From: Halostagnicola sp. A-GB9-2
GTDB lineage: Archaea > Halobacteriota > Halobacteria > Halobacteriales > Natrialbaceae
Assembly: GCF_030068615.1 (NCBI RefSeq)
Contig: NZ_JASJOC010000001.1
Span: forward strand, 124,001 to 188,000
Reading direction: 5' to 3'
DNA length: 64,000 nucleotides
Shown one piece after another: positions 32,988 to 42,627 of the stretch; the first letter of the stretch is position 1, and each line of letters opens with the position of its first letter. The translations under genes and the position numbers were made by a program. The notes beneath the pieces were generated by a model that was given only the letters and a program-made list of their open reading frames with translations, did not search any database and was not told the origin of the DNA.

Positions 32988-33662
32988 CTATTCGAGTCGA
33001 CCACCGGTCAAGCGCACGACGCCGAAGGCGTGGGTTTCGTGGGCGACTGCAACGGCGTTCTCCCGAAGTTCGTCGTGGGCTTTTCCGATGCGTTCGTCCA
33101 GCCGCTCGGTCGGCGGCTTCTCGTAGCGAAGCTTCGTCGTCGGCGGCGTCGAAAGAACCGTGATAGCGTGAAAAACGGCGTTTACTGGCGGCCCGTACCA
33201 CCGTCTGCTTCGGGCGGCATTGACGAGTACGAGGTGGCCGCCGCTTCCGACGAGTTCGCACCAGTCGTCGACCGCGCCGTCGGGATCCGAGAGCATGCCG
33301 ACGACGAACGTTGCGATCACCGCATCAACGGGGCCGGAAATCGGCGGCATCGTCGCATCTCCGCGAACGACGTGTACGTTTTCGTACGGTGCGGTCAGGT
33401 CGCGGGCTCGTCGGAGCACTGGCTCGGTAAAGTCGATGCCGACCACAGCCCCCTCCGGACCGACCGCTTCCCGAAGAAAGGGAAGGTTTGCACCCGTCCC
33501 ACACCCCATCTCGACGACCGTGTCGCCCGGCTCGAGTCGACAGGCGCTGGTCGCTCGTCGCCGAAGCGTCGCGATTCCGGGCGTTTTGCGAGCGAGCAGG
33601 TCGTACAACTGCGCCCACCTCCCGTAGAATGCTTGGGCGTCCCCCGATCCTGTTTTGGTCAT
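32988..33662 (-). CDS. Class I SAM-dependent methyltransferase
   Basis: The 224-residue protein has the usual core: YGRWAQLYDLLARKTPGIA, TVVEMGCGTGANLPFLRE (motif I), GAVVGIDFTEPVLRRAR (motif II), VDAVIATFVVGMLSDPDGAV, GGHLVLVNAAR. It resembles UbiE/MenG-like and phosphatidylethanolamine-type methyltransferases, but the substrate cannot be assigned. The ATG at 33662 (MTKTGSGDAQAFYGRW) is preferred over one five codons upstream. It lies 30 bases downstream of the thiR stop, in the same direction, so it may be in the same transcript. Confidence 0.85.
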   Translation of the reverse strand: MTKTGSGDAQAFYGRWAQLYDLLARKTPGIATLRRRATSACRLEPGDTVVEMGCGTGANLPFLREAVGPEGAVVGIDFTEPVLRRARDLTAPYENVHVVRGDATMPPISGPVDAVIATFVVGMLSDPDGAVDDWCELVGSGGHLVLVNAARSRRWYGPPVNAVFHAITVLSTPPTTKLRYEKPPTERLDERIGKAHDELRENAVAVAHETHAFGVVRLTGGRLE

Positions 33663-33692
33663 CCTCGTCTCCCCCAACGTCAGCCGCCATCC

Positions 33693-34592
33693 TTAAATTA
33701 ACGAGCGAACCGTATCAGCGACTGATTCTGGGTCCGGGCCGAGTACGTACGTGATCGGTTCGATCCCCATCCCGCCGGTCTGGTAGAGTACCGTCGCATC
33801 CGGATTCGCGTCGATCGCTCCACCGATGCTTGAGGTGATGTCGGCCGATTCGTCGAACTCGGCGATCGCATGCCCTTTCGATGCAAGGGTTTCGACGATG
33901 TCCCGATCGTACTTGATGTTGGCCGCAGCCGAGACGTCGGCTCCGTGTCGACGCGCCGCGAGCAACACCGTTGCGACGTGCTCGGAAACCCCGAACTCCG
34001 GGCCGCCGGGGACCGTCGCTTTTCCCTTCACATCGAACACGCGACCGGGAACGCCCGCGACATCGTCCACTCCATCGGCGTCGGGCGTGCACGCCACCAG
34101 ATTCGAACCGACCGCGGGAATCAATCCCGAAAAGCCGCTCGTGTTCTCGAGGATGCGAAGCCCTCGCCGGAGCGAGGAGAGAACGCGTTCGCTCGCCCGA
34201 AGATCACTTTCCGGATCGTGGACGCGGAAACTGGATTCGTACTCGGCGAGTTCCGGAACCTCCTCTTCGTGAACCCGTGCGAGGACGTCCCCGCCACGTT
34301 CGAGTTCGCGAACCAGAACCTCGAGTTCGATGAGCGCCTGCACTGGGGTCGTATCGCCCGTTGCGAGCCCCTCTCCGAGTTCGGCGACGAGGCTCTCGAC
34401 TCGCTCGTCAGTTGCGACCAACTGGTTTACGGTTACGTCTCCGTGAGCGTACTTCGAAACGGCACTCTGGCTGATTCCGAGCACGGTTGCAACTTCACTC
34501 TGCGTAAGCCCCCGTTCGCGTAGTTCACCGGCTAACATCGATCGAACTGTCGGCAAGAATTCTTCGACGACGATCTCTTCGACGAATTTCAT
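33693..34592 (-). CDS. thiR: ThiR-type regulator: HTH plus ThiN-like thiamine phosphate-binding domain
   Basis: The 299-residue protein combines a Cro/C1-type helix-turn-helix (LRERGLTQSEVATVLGISQS, AVSKYAHG) with a C-terminal ThiN-like domain (GSNLVACTPDADGVDDVAGV, ANIKYDRDIVETLASKG, VLYQTGGMGIEPITYVLGPD). ThiN normally joins thiamine phosphate. As a fused regulator it senses a thiamine phosphate and controls thiamine genes in archaea, an assignment known from comparative genomics. The ATG at 34592 (MKFVEEIVVEEFLPTV) is the conserved start; the frame is open 27 codons upstream without protein-like sequence. Nearby thi4 is the likely target. Confidence 0.9.
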   Translation of the reverse strand: MKFVEEIVVEEFLPTVRSMLAGELRERGLTQSEVATVLGISQSAVSKYAHGDVTVNQLVATDERVESLVAELGEGLATGDTTPVQALIELEVLVRELERGGDVLARVHEEEVPELAEYESSFRVHDPESDLRASERVLSSLRRGLRILENTSGFSGLIPAVGSNLVACTPDADGVDDVAGVPGRVFDVKGKATVPGGPEFGVSEHVATVLLAARRHGADVSAAANIKYDRDIVETLASKGHAIAEFDESADITSSIGGAIDANPDATVLYQTGGMGIEPITYVLGPDPESVADTVRSLI

Positions 34593-34725
34593 CTGTTGAC
34601 CCGGTCTAGGGAGCGACGTGGGATAACTGTGGCTCACTGCTGTGGGATTCGTGTACTCTCGACGGGGGCACAACGCCTCGAATCGAAAGGAAATCCATCC
34701 GGCTCAAGATTCATTCCGGGCGTTT

Positions 34726-35772
34726 CTATCTCCGAAAATTCGCTTGTACGCCTTCAGTGTAATCCATATCGTGAATTTCGATGCGTGTCCCATCTGCTCG
34801 TCCGTCGGTGATCGAAAACGACCAGCCGTGAGCGATGGCGATCGCCCTAATTATTTCGAGCCCGAACCCGGTTTTCGCATCATGCGAGACGTCGCGTTTT
34901 TGCAATTGGGTACGTTTGGCCGGTCGGATCCCAGGGCCATCGTCTTCGACGTATATCCCGTCCTCGGTCGTTCCGACCCAGATAGTAACCGACGAACCGC
35001 CGTGCTCGACGGCGTTGCAAAAGAGGTTCTCGAAGACCTGTGCAAGGAGGGTTTCGTCGGCAACGAACGAGCGAGAGGATTCGACCTCGAGCGAAGCGTC
35101 GGCGGTCGGCGTCTGCGCCCACGCGTTCGTTGCGACATCCGCTAGCGCGACCTGCGTGAGGGAACTGACGCGCTGTGTCCGCGCGAATTCGAGTATCGAA
35201 TCGACCATCTCGATCATTCGGTCGGTACTTTCTTGAATCGCTTCAATCGCGCTGGGGTTCGTTCCGGGCGTCCGCAACTGTTCGGTATAGCCGTCGACGA
35301 TATTGAGCGGGTTACGAAGGTCGTGAGAGAGCGCGTTCACGATCGTTTCGAGCTGCTCGATCTGTCGATCCCGCTGGAGTTCGGCTTGTTTACGGGTCGT
35401 GATATCGATATGCGTGACGATGCCGTATCGGTTGTCGTCGTATGTGGCCGTGGTCGCGTCGAGAAGAAACCAGCGCTGATCGTCCGGTGGATGGCACGGA
35501 TACTCGAGTCGGAAGCGCTCGCGATCGGCAGATAACAACTCTTCGAGGCCGTTTGCGACTGCAGTCGCGGTCGGGTGGTCGGCCTGCCGACAAACCGTCA
35601 AATAATTTTCGCCGACCCAGTGGACGTCGTGGGCCGAACTGTTCGCATCCCCGAACGCCATCCACGAGTCGTTCGCGAAGATGATCTCGCCCGTCGCATC
35701 CAACAGCGCAATCTCGAACGGGAGGGCATTGAAGCTAACCTGGAGCAGATCGGTGTCGACTACGGGACTCAC
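34726..35772 (-). CDS. PAS-domain sensor histidine kinase
   Basis: The 348-residue soluble kinase has an N-terminal PAS fold (ALLDATGEIIFANDSWMAFG), a HisKA dimerisation helix with the phospho-accepting His150 in NALSHDLRNPLNIVDGYTEQ, and a HATPase domain. The HATPase has the N box ENLFCNAVEHGG, the G1 box VEDDGPGI and TGFGLEI. No transmembrane segment is present, so it senses an internal signal. No response regulator is adjacent, which is common in haloarchaea. It starts at a GTG because an in-frame TAG lies four codons upstream. Confidence 0.9.
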   Translation of the reverse strand: MSPVVDTDLLQVSFNALPFEIALLDATGEIIFANDSWMAFGDANSSAHDVHWVGENYLTVCRQADHPTATAVANGLEELLSADRERFRLEYPCHPPDDQRWFLLDATTATYDDNRYGIVTHIDITTRKQAELQRDRQIEQLETIVNALSHDLRNPLNIVDGYTEQLRTPGTNPSAIEAIQESTDRMIEMVDSILEFARTQRVSSLTQVALADVATNAWAQTPTADASLEVESSRSFVADETLLAQVFENLFCNAVEHGGSSVTIWVGTTEDGIYVEDDGPGIRPAKRTQLQKRDVSHDAKTGFGLEIIRAIAIAHGWSFSITDGRADGTRIEIHDMDYTEGVQANFRR

Positions 35773-35848
35773 TCTTGTTCTCTAGAAACACTAGTCAGGA
35801 AAAATAGCTGTCGGCCATCACAGCGAGTTCAGGTAGCGATGGCTATCG

Positions 35849-36451
35849 TCAATCCGTTCGCCCGAGTTGATCGCCGCCGAACTCGTCGTCGCTCTGGATC
35901 CGCGAGGCCTGCGGACCGTCCTGATCCTGATACTTCGATCCGCGGTCGCTCCCGTACGGTCGATCGGCCGGGGTTTTGAGTTCCGTAAACGTCAGTTGCG
36001 AGATCCGCATTCCCGGCGTCAGGGCGACCGGAGCGGAGCCGAGGTTCGACAACTCGAGGGTGATCTGCCCGCGATACCCCGGATCGCAGAGGCCTGCTGT
36101 GGCATGAACTACCACCGCAAGGCGACCCAGCGACGAGCGCCCCTCGACGTGGGCGATGAGATCCGCGGGGATTTCGACGCGTTCGTGAGTCGTTCCGAGG
36201 ACGAAATCACCCGGATGGAGGATGAAGTCGTCGTCGTCATCAACGACCGTCTCGGTCACGTACTCGTCAACTTCTCCCTCGGAGGTGGGGTGGATGCAGG
36301 GGATGTTCGTCCGCTGGAATTCGAGGAACTCCCGTCCGAGTCGCATATCGACGCTCGCCGGCTGGATCTGGAGTTCGTAGTCGTCGATCGGGTCGATAAC
36401 GAGGTCGCCCTCCTCGAGGCGCTCGAGAATATCCGCGTCGGAAAGGATCAT
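35849..36451 (-). CDS. dcd: dCTP deaminase
   Basis: Deaminates dCTP to dUTP for thymidylate synthesis; a trimeric cytoplasmic enzyme. The 200-residue protein opens [20 protein letters not shown] and has [19 protein letters not shown] and [14 protein letters not shown] with the catalytic Glu in ITLEL. It ends in [15 protein letters not shown], the lid region of the dUTPase-like fold. It could also be bifunctional (dCTP deaminase/dUTPase), which sequence alone does not settle. Confidence 0.94.
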   Translation of the reverse strand: MILSDADILERLEEGDLVIDPIDDYELQIQPASVDMRLGREFLEFQRTNIPCIHPTSEGEVDEYVTETVVDDDDDFILHPGDFVLGTTHERVEIPADLIAHVEGRSSLGRLAVVVHATAGLCDPGYRGQITLELSNLGSAPVALTPGMRISQLTFTELKTPADRPYGSDRGSKYQDQDGPQASRIQSDDEFGGDQLGRTD

Positions 36452-36545
36452 GTGCGAGCACTCGAGTGGAGGGGATTAAAAGTCACTGAAAGGCGGCCTC
36501 GAGAGCGCCGCGGGTGTGGCGAACAGCCGGCAGTATACTATCGGG

Positions 36546-37172
36546 CTACAGCGCGTCCTCGATATCCGATTCGACGCCGTCGTCGGATAACGGCTCGTCG
36601 ACCGTTTGGCCGTCGACGACGACCGTTGGAGTGGCCTGAACGCCAGCATCTTCGGCCCGCTCTTTTTCCGCTTCCAACTCGTCTCTGAAACGTCCGTCCT
36701 CGACGGCTTCGACTACCTGTTCCCCGTCGACACCGACATCATCTGCAACCGCTCTGACGTCGTCCAGCGAGTACTCGCCAAAGTGCGTGTAAATGTTCTC
36801 CGTAAACTCCCAGAACGCGTCGTCGTCCCCCTGTTCTTGAACGGAGCGGGCCGCGCTAGCGATTTCCCACGACCACTCGTTGTCCGCCGGTATCGGAAAG
36901 TCGCGTTGTTCGTACCGGATCTGTCCGGAATCGATGTACGCCGCTTTGATATCGGGATAGACGTTCGTCTTGTAACTCGCACACCCTCCGCATCCATAGT
37001 CCTCGAACGCCATGACCGTAACATCCGCGTCCGGATCGCCCGCAACCGCAATCGGGAGCTCCGAGTCACCCTCGAGTGCTATTTCGTCCGCGCTCGAGCC
37101 AAAACAGCCGGCGACGGCGACGGCGGTACTCGTAAGCGCCGTTGCAGTGAACGTACGGCGTGAGATATCCAT
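36546..37172 (-). CDS. DsbA-family thiol-disulfide oxidoreductase, Tat lipoprotein
   Basis: The 208-residue protein has a Tat signal plus lipobox (SRRTFTATALTSTAVAVAGC, lipid-modified Cys 23), so it is anchored outside the membrane. The thioredoxin-fold active site is CGGC (61-64) in FEDYGCGGCASYK, with the cis-Pro region VQATPTVVVDG near the C-terminus. Family members oxidise or reduce protein thiols outside the cell. A partner DsbD/CcdA is not visible nearby. Confidence 0.9.
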   Translation of the reverse strand: MDISRRTFTATALTSTAVAVAGCFGSSADEIALEGDSELPIAVAGDPDADVTVMAFEDYGCGGCASYKTNVYPDIKAAYIDSGQIRYEQRDFPIPADNEWSWEIASAARSVQEQGDDDAFWEFTENIYTHFGEYSLDDVRAVADDVGVDGEQVVEAVEDGRFRDELEAEKERAEDAGVQATPTVVVDGQTVDEPLSDDGVESDIEDAL

Positions 37173-37317
37173 GTCTCTGCTAGCGACTACGCCGTGAAAT
37201 ATGTAGTGACAGCGGCTTTCTGAATCTGTTTCTCGTCACCACATCTTAATCAGGAATTCTGTTCACGACTCAAGACTAACCGCCGTTCCTATATCGCTCG
37301 CTCTCGAGACGTACGAT

Positions 37318-37656
37318 ATGAAACAGGCCATCGTCGCGCGGACCGACATCGGGATGGGACAGGGAAAACTCGCCGCGCAGGTCGCACACGCCTCGCTGTC
37401 GGCATACGAGAAAGCCGACAAACGAACCCGTCGGGAGTGGAAAAACAGCGGGCAGAAGAAGATCGTTCTCAAGGGAAGCAGCGAACGCGAACTCCACGAA
37501 CTCTCCGAGATTGCCGAACACAAAGGGATCGTGGAAGCGCTCGTCCGCGACGCGGGACACACCCAACTCGAGCCGGGGACCGTGACCGCACTAGCCGTCG
37601 GTCCAGCAGAAGCGGATCTCGTCGATCGCGTAACGGGCGAATTGCCGCTGTTTTGA
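37318..37656 (+). CDS. pth2: Peptidyl-tRNA hydrolase Pth2
   Basis: Releases tRNA from peptidyl-tRNA that dropped off the ribosome. The 112-residue protein matches the archaeal/eukaryotic type: [71 protein letters not shown]. The length is the standard 110-120. It is a single plus-strand gene, divergent from the DsbA-like gene. Confidence 0.95.
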   Translation: MKQAIVARTDIGMGQGKLAAQVAHASLSAYEKADKRTRREWKNSGQKKIVLKGSSERELHELSEIAEHKGIVEALVRDAGHTQLEPGTVTALAVGPAEADLVDRVTGELPLF

Positions 37657-37793
37657 ACGGTGGATAGCGAAACGGCTCCGGCTCTCGAGGTCGTCAAATG
37701 CAGGCGGTCTCCCCACCAGTCCGGTTTTCCTCCCAAGAAATATCGAGTACACATCCAGAACGCTGAAGGAACCACCGAACGAAACTCCGCAGG

Positions 37794-38165
37794 ATGAAAC
37801 GTCGCGCGTTTCTCGTCCTTGCGGTCTGTCTCCCTGGCTGTGTCGGCAACGGCGAGGAGATACAGGAACCCGAGGACATCGAAATCATCTGGGATAGCCT
37901 GATCCGGGACAATCCCGGAACTGAGGAGGAACGCGTCTACGTTTGGGGAGTCGCCAGAAACGTCGGGGACCGAACGCTGAACTACGTCGAGATTCGGGCG
38001 ACGTTTTTCGACAACGACGGGGAGGAATTAGAGAGCGTCATCGAAAACGTTCAGGAAGACGTCAGCGCCGACGAGGAGTGGGGATTCGAAATCGAATTCC
38101 CCGATTTCGGCGAACGCGCCGCGGAGGTCGAGGAGTACGAACTCGAGCCAGCCACCGGCGTCTGA
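37794..38165 (+). CDS. FxLYD-type extracellular lipoprotein
   Basis: The 123-residue protein has a signal with lipobox (FLVLAVCLPGC, Cys at 16). A single immunoglobulin-like domain follows (VWGVARNVGDRTLNYVEIRA, TFFDNDGEELES), typical of the FxLYD domain seen in many haloarchaeal surface lipoproteins. The role is unknown. It lies just upstream of the flippase gene in the same direction, with a 242-base gap. Confidence 0.75.
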   Translation: MKRRAFLVLAVCLPGCVGNGEEIQEPEDIEIIWDSLIRDNPGTEEERVYVWGVARNVGDRTLNYVEIRATFFDNDGEELESVIENVQEDVSADEEWGFEIEFPDFGERAAEVEEYELEPATGV

Positions 38166-38407
38166 GAGACAACGGATCGAGCACATGGACCAAACCCGAC
38201 AGCAAGACCCCATCACAACAGTCTCGAGTGGAGCAGCCATCTCGAATGGCCTGTCTCCACCGAGCGGTCTGTCACCCTCAAGCGGCCCGTTGCCCTCGAG
38301 TGGCTATTCGACCGTCTGGATCGGATTGTGCGTCTGGGCCCTCTCTTATGTCGACTCCCGCCGCTCGGAGCAGTTTCGGGAATCACTCTTCGAGGTGAGG
38401 TGCTGAG

Positions 38408-40111
38408 ATGGGCGACGGAAGCGGAAACGGAGATGGTTCCGAGGTCGACGCGACCGATCTCGAGGATGATGGTTCGGAAAGCGGTTGCTCCTCGGGCCAC
38501 GATCAGGAACGGGAACTCGAGGAACGGACCGACGAAAGGAGTTCGTTCGCAGTCGCCGGCGAGAGCGGCGACCCGGGCGGGGTAGATGGGGCGACCGATC
38601 ACGATACGGGCGTGTCGACGCTCGCGAAGCAGGGGAGCATCACCTTTATTGGGAACGTCGTCAACGGCGCGATGGGGTTTGCGATCGTCATGTTGATGAC
38701 GCGGTTCGTGAGCCCTTCGGTGTACGGCCTGTTCGTGCTCGCCACGTCCGTCATCCTGTTCATGCAGGTGTTTGCGAATCTCGGACTCCCGTTGGCGATC
38801 GATTACTTCGTCCCCCAGTACTTGGACGAGGGCGAGCGGGGGAAGGCCAAGGGCGTCATCGTGCAGGTCACCGCGACGGTGCTCGTGACCTCTTCGATCG
38901 TTGCGCTCGTACTTGCGGCGAGTTCCGGCTACGTCGGCGAGTTCTTCCAGGAGCCGTCGATGCAGATCGCACTCTTGCTGTTGAGCGTGACGATCCCGAT
39001 GCTGGCGATCTACAACGTCTTGCTCACCTCCTATTACAGCATCAAGAAGCTCCAGTACCGAGTGATAATGCGCGACCTCGTTCGACCGCTGGTCCGGTTT
39101 ACCGTGACCGCGGCGCTCCTGTTGGCGGGGTTCGGTCTGCTCGGGCTGATTGCCGGATACATCGTCGGCCTGTTTATCGCCATCACGATCGGTTCGATGG
39201 TCTTTACCTACAAAGCCTGGGACCTGCTCTCGACGAAGCTCGAGTTCGTCGCGCCGAAGCCGTTGTTGACCTACTCGGTTCCGCTGGCGATGACGAGCGT
39301 CGTCTTCGTCCTGATGGGTCACGTCGATTACTTCGTCCTCGGCTTCTTCCTTGACTCGGACGACGTGGGAATCTACAGGGTCGGCTACATGCTCGGCTCC
39401 GGGCTGATGATCATCTTCAACTCGCTGTCTCCGGTGTTCAAACCGCTGATCGCCGAGACTCGAGAGGACACCGAACTGGTCAACGAACGGTTCCGGGTCG
39501 CCGCACGGTGGATTGCAGGGCTGACGCTCCCGATCGCGATCACGCTCTCGCTCGGTGCGAGTTCCTACCTCGCGGTGTTGTACACGCCCCAGTACAGCGA
39601 GGCGAGCGCCGTCGTCGCGCTGCTCGCGCTCGCGTTCCTGTTCAACGTGACCTTCGGTGGCCCTGACGGCACGTTGCTACAGGGGATGGGCTACTCTCGG
39701 GTCGTCTTCGCGAACACGCTCGTCCTCTTCGGCGCGAACTTCCTCGTCTCGCTGACGCTCGTCCCGCTGTTCGGGATGGAGGGGGCGGCAATCGGGTCGG
39801 CGACGGCGCTCTTTCTCGTCGGCGGGCTGACCATCGGCGAACTCTACTACCTTGACCGCGTTCACCCGTTCACGCGGGATTTCGGCAAAATCGTTTTCGC
39901 CGGTATTCCCGCGACGATCGCCGGGGCCCCGGTGGTCTATTTCATCGACTCGGATACCATCATCGTCGCGTTGCTCCCGATCGTCGTCTTGGCGGCCTAC
40001 ATCTTTACGCTCCTCACGACGGACGCGTTTACCGATGACGACGCCCAGATGGCGGCTGAATTCAGCCCGGCGATCGAAAAGTGGCTTCCCGCAGGTCCGT
40101 GGAACCGGTGA
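38408..40111 (+). CDS. Polysaccharide flippase (Wzx/MOP superfamily)
   Basis: The 567-residue membrane protein has a disordered acidic N-terminus of about 70 residues and then about 14 helices. Features are GSITFIGNVVNGAMGFAIVM, a polysaccharide-synthase-type core and LLTYSVPLAMTSVVFVLMGH in the middle. It is expected to flip lipid-linked glycans across the membrane in N-glycosylation or exopolysaccharide synthesis. gaggtga before the ATG at 38408 supports the start. No glycosyltransferases are adjacent. Confidence 0.87.
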   Translation: MGDGSGNGDGSEVDATDLEDDGSESGCSSGHDQERELEERTDERSSFAVAGESGDPGGVDGATDHDTGVSTLAKQGSITFIGNVVNGAMGFAIVMLMTRFVSPSVYGLFVLATSVILFMQVFANLGLPLAIDYFVPQYLDEGERGKAKGVIVQVTATVLVTSSIVALVLAASSGYVGEFFQEPSMQIALLLLSVTIPMLAIYNVLLTSYYSIKKLQYRVIMRDLVRPLVRFTVTAALLLAGFGLLGLIAGYIVGLFIAITIGSMVFTYKAWDLLSTKLEFVAPKPLLTYSVPLAMTSVVFVLMGHVDYFVLGFFLDSDDVGIYRVGYMLGSGLMIIFNSLSPVFKPLIAETREDTELVNERFRVAARWIAGLTLPIAITLSLGASSYLAVLYTPQYSEASAVVALLALAFLFNVTFGGPDGTLLQGMGYSRVVFANTLVLFGANFLVSLTLVPLFGMEGAAIGSATALFLVGGLTIGELYYLDRVHPFTRDFGKIVFAGIPATIAGAPVVYFIDSDTIIVALLPIVVLAAYIFTLLTTDAFTDDDAQMAAEFSPAIEKWLPAGPWNR

Positions 40112-40157
40112 GAACAGCCCCATAACCGAATAGCGGCTGGAAAAGCGAATCCGAGAT

Positions 40158-40897
40158 TCAGTTTCCGTCGAAGAGCGCACCCGGCGCGTCGATATCGATC
40201 GACGCGACGCGGGCGACATCCCACAGGGTCGTCCCGTTGCTCGTTACGACGGGAATACCCAGATCGCCCTCGAGTCGGTCGACCGCGGCGAGCGATCGGT
40301 AGTTCGTACACGAAATGAAGAGCCCGTCAAGCGACGCGCCGTCCGCCAGCGTTGTCGCCTGTTCGTACGCGTCTTCGGGCTCGAGCGTCCCAATTTCGGT
40401 GTTCGATTCGATCCAGCGACCGTCGATGGCGACGACGTCGAAACCCCCTCCTCGAGAACTTCGACTTCGCGCTCGTCCAGCGCGTCGGTGTACGGCGTGA
40501 CGACCCCGACGCGTTCGATTTCGAGTTCGGAGAGCGCCCGCACGACGGATCGGGCGGTCGCGACGGCGGGAGCGCCCGCGGCGTTCTCGAGGCGCTCCTC
40601 GAGTTCCACGTCGAAGCCGGGGCCGTGAAGCAGACTACCGGTGGTGAAGGCGTCGGCGACCGCGTCGACATCGGCGTGTTCGAGTAGCCCCGCCGCGCGA
40701 ACCGCACCGTCGCTCATCGTGTCGAGTTCGTCGACGGTGACCGACTCGAGGGCCATTCGGGCCGAATGGATCGTGACGCTCTCGGCCGTCGTCCGCTCGA
40801 ACTCGGGTTCTACTGTCGTGTTCGACGAGGGGACGATCAGGCCGATGCGGTCCCGGTCATCGGTACCGCCGTTGCAGTAAGGGTCCGAGTCACGCAT
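40158..40897 (-). pseudogene. Frameshifted maleate isomerase / arylmalonate decarboxylase-like gene
   Basis: The frame starting at the ATG 40895-40897 gives IGLIVPSSNTTVEPEF, the opening of the maleate cis-trans isomerase family, through EREVEVLEEG. The rest of the protein is in another frame: GFDVVAIDGRWIESN, LFISCTNYRSLAAVDRLEG, TSNGTTLWDVARVA, ending at a TGA at 40158. The shift lies at a run of five G (40444-40448) and a change of one G (or two removed) would restore it. The first catalytic Cys of the family (CTTGS) is Phe here (FTTGS), while the second (SCTN) is kept. So decay is real rather than only a sequencing slip. Its start overlaps the hyuB stop by 8 bases; it closes the NRAMP-hyuA-hyuB operon. 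Confidence 0.78.
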
Positions 40898-42623
40898 CTC
40901 TCTCGCCGTCGCGATACGCTTTCTCGTCCGCCCGATCGCGCTCGATTGCGGCCTGCTCCCGATCGTCTGGATCGCCGTGACCGCCGCCGCCGGGCGTTCG
41001 AACTGTCACCGTCGTTCCGGCGGGAACGTCGACTGTCGTCTTCGCGGCGACCGCCGTACCGTCGGCGTCTGTCGTCCCGCTTTCGTCGCCCGGGTCGTCG
41101 CCGCTATCTGACTCGAGGCCGTCCGGTTTTTCGATATCGTCCGGCAACTCGAGCAGATTTTGCCCGCACGAACCATCCTCCCCGCCGGCGACCCCGGCGG
41201 GCGCATGTCGACGGCGCTCGGTGAGCAGGGAAACCGTCGACTCAGTTTCGACCGTCACGGCGCGCTCGAGTCCGAGACCGCCGCGGAATTTCCCCTTCCC
41301 GCCGCTTCCGGGCCGGAGGGCGTAGCGTTCGACCCGCATCGGGTACTCGGTCTCCATCGATTCGATCGGCGTGTTGAGCGTGTTGGTCATCCCGACCTGG
41401 ACGCCATCCATTCCGTCCGCGCCGGCTCGAGCGCCGAACCCGCCGGCGATCGTCTCGTAGTAGGTAAAGGAGCCGTCTCGAGCGCCGATGGTGAGATTGT
41501 TCATGGTCCCCTGCCCCTGCGCGGGGACGCGGTTGGGGGCGGCCTTCGCGAGCGCGGTGAAGACCACGTCGGTGACCCGCTGGCTGGTCTCGACGTTTCC
41601 GCCGACGACGGCCGCGGGCGCGGTTGGGTTGAGTAATGATCCTTCAGGGGCGTCGACGGAGACGGGTGCATAGCAGCCGTCGTTCGGCGGAATTTCGGGG
41701 TCGGTGATACACCGAACGACGAAGTAGACCGCACTCTTAGCGACCGCGATCGGTGCGTTCAGGTTCCCTTCGACCTGTTCTGCGGTTCCGGAAAAATCGA
41801 CGTCGATCGACGCGCCGTCGACCGTAACCGTCGTCTCGATTCGGACGTCTTCGTCGGTGATCCCGTCGCCCTCGAGCACGTCGCTGGCCTCGTAAACGCC
41901 GTCGGGTAACTCCTCAACCTCGCTTACGATGCGTTCTCGAGAGTAGTCGATGACGGCGTCGAAGCCGGCCAGCACGGTCTCCCGCCCGTGCTCCTCGATG
42001 AGCGAGGCGACGCGCGCTTCGGCGCGCTCGTTCGCCGCGAGCTGTGCGCGAAAGTCCGCTCTGCGCTCTCGGGCGTTGCGAACGTTCGCGAGGACGAGCG
42101 ACTGGACGTCAGATCGGATCTCGCCGTCCTCGACGAGCCGAATCGGCGGCAGTCGAAGCCCCTCCTGATAGATCTCGCGGGCCCCGGCGGGCATGCTTCC
42201 GGGGGTCATCCCGCCCACGTCGGCGTGGTGCGCTCGAGAAACCGCGTAGCCGACGATCTCGTCCTCCGGAGCGATCGGCGAGACCATCGTCACGTCGGGC
42301 AGGTGCGTGCCGCCGGTGAACGGGTCGTTGAGAACGAACACGTCGCCTGGTTTCGGATCGTGCTCGCGAACCGCCTCGACGGCTTCGGGCATCGCCCCGA
42401 GGTGAACGGGGATGTGTTCGGCCTGGGCGACCATGCGACCCTCGGCGTCGAACAGCGCCGTCGAGCAGTCGCGTCGCTCCTTGATGTTCGGCGAGTAGGC
42501 TCCGCGGATCAGGGTCTGGCCCATCTCCTCGGCGGCACTCTCGAGTTGATTTCGCAGTACCTCCAGGGTGATCGGATCGATTGCTGAGTCGGTCATCTGT
42601 TTCGCTGGCTGATGTGCGCTCAT
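40890..42623 (-). CDS. hyuB: Hydantoinase B / oxoprolinase-type subunit
   Basis: ATP-dependent hydantoinase or 5-oxoprolinase second subunit, 577 residues. Motifs are DPITLEVLRNQLESAAEEMG, GDVFVLNDPFTGGTHLPDV, SRAHHADVGGMTPGSMP and FGARAGADGMDGVQVGMTN. The tail is GGGGHGDPDDRE. The ATG at 42621-42623, four bases after the hyuA stop, is preferred. With HyuA it would hydrolyse a cyclic imide or lactam such as a hydantoin or 5-oxoproline. A broken maleate isomerase-like gene follows in the same operon. Confidence 0.9.
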   Translation of the reverse strand: MSAHQPAKQMTDSAIDPITLEVLRNQLESAAEEMGQTLIRGAYSPNIKERRDCSTALFDAEGRMVAQAEHIPVHLGAMPEAVEAVREHDPKPGDVFVLNDPFTGGTHLPDVTMVSPIAPEDEIVGYAVSRAHHADVGGMTPGSMPAGAREIYQEGLRLPPIRLVEDGEIRSDVQSLVLANVRNARERRADFRAQLAANERAEARVASLIEEHGRETVLAGFDAVIDYSRERIVSEVEELPDGVYEASDVLEGDGITDEDVRIETTVTVDGASIDVDFSGTAEQVEGNLNAPIAVAKSAVYFVVRCITDPEIPPNDGCYAPVSVDAPEGSLLNPTAPAAVVGGNVETSQRVTDVVFTALAKAAPNRVPAQGQGTMNNLTIGARDGSFTYYETIAGGFGARAGADGMDGVQVGMTNTLNTPIESMETEYPMRVERYALRPGSGGKGKFRGGLGLERAVTVETESTVSLLTERRRHAPAGVAGGEDGSCGQNLLELPDDIEKPDGLESDSGDDPGDESGTTDADGTAVAAKTTVDVPAGTTVTVRTPGGGGHGDPDDREQAAIERDRADEKAYRDGERDA

Positions 42624-42627
42624 CGGA

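Noticed and set aside
38185-38406. A 73-residue plus-strand frame with Ser-Gly-Pro repeats before the flippase
   Set aside because: It has no ribosome-binding site, low-complexity content and no conserved feature; the region is probably an untranslated spacer.
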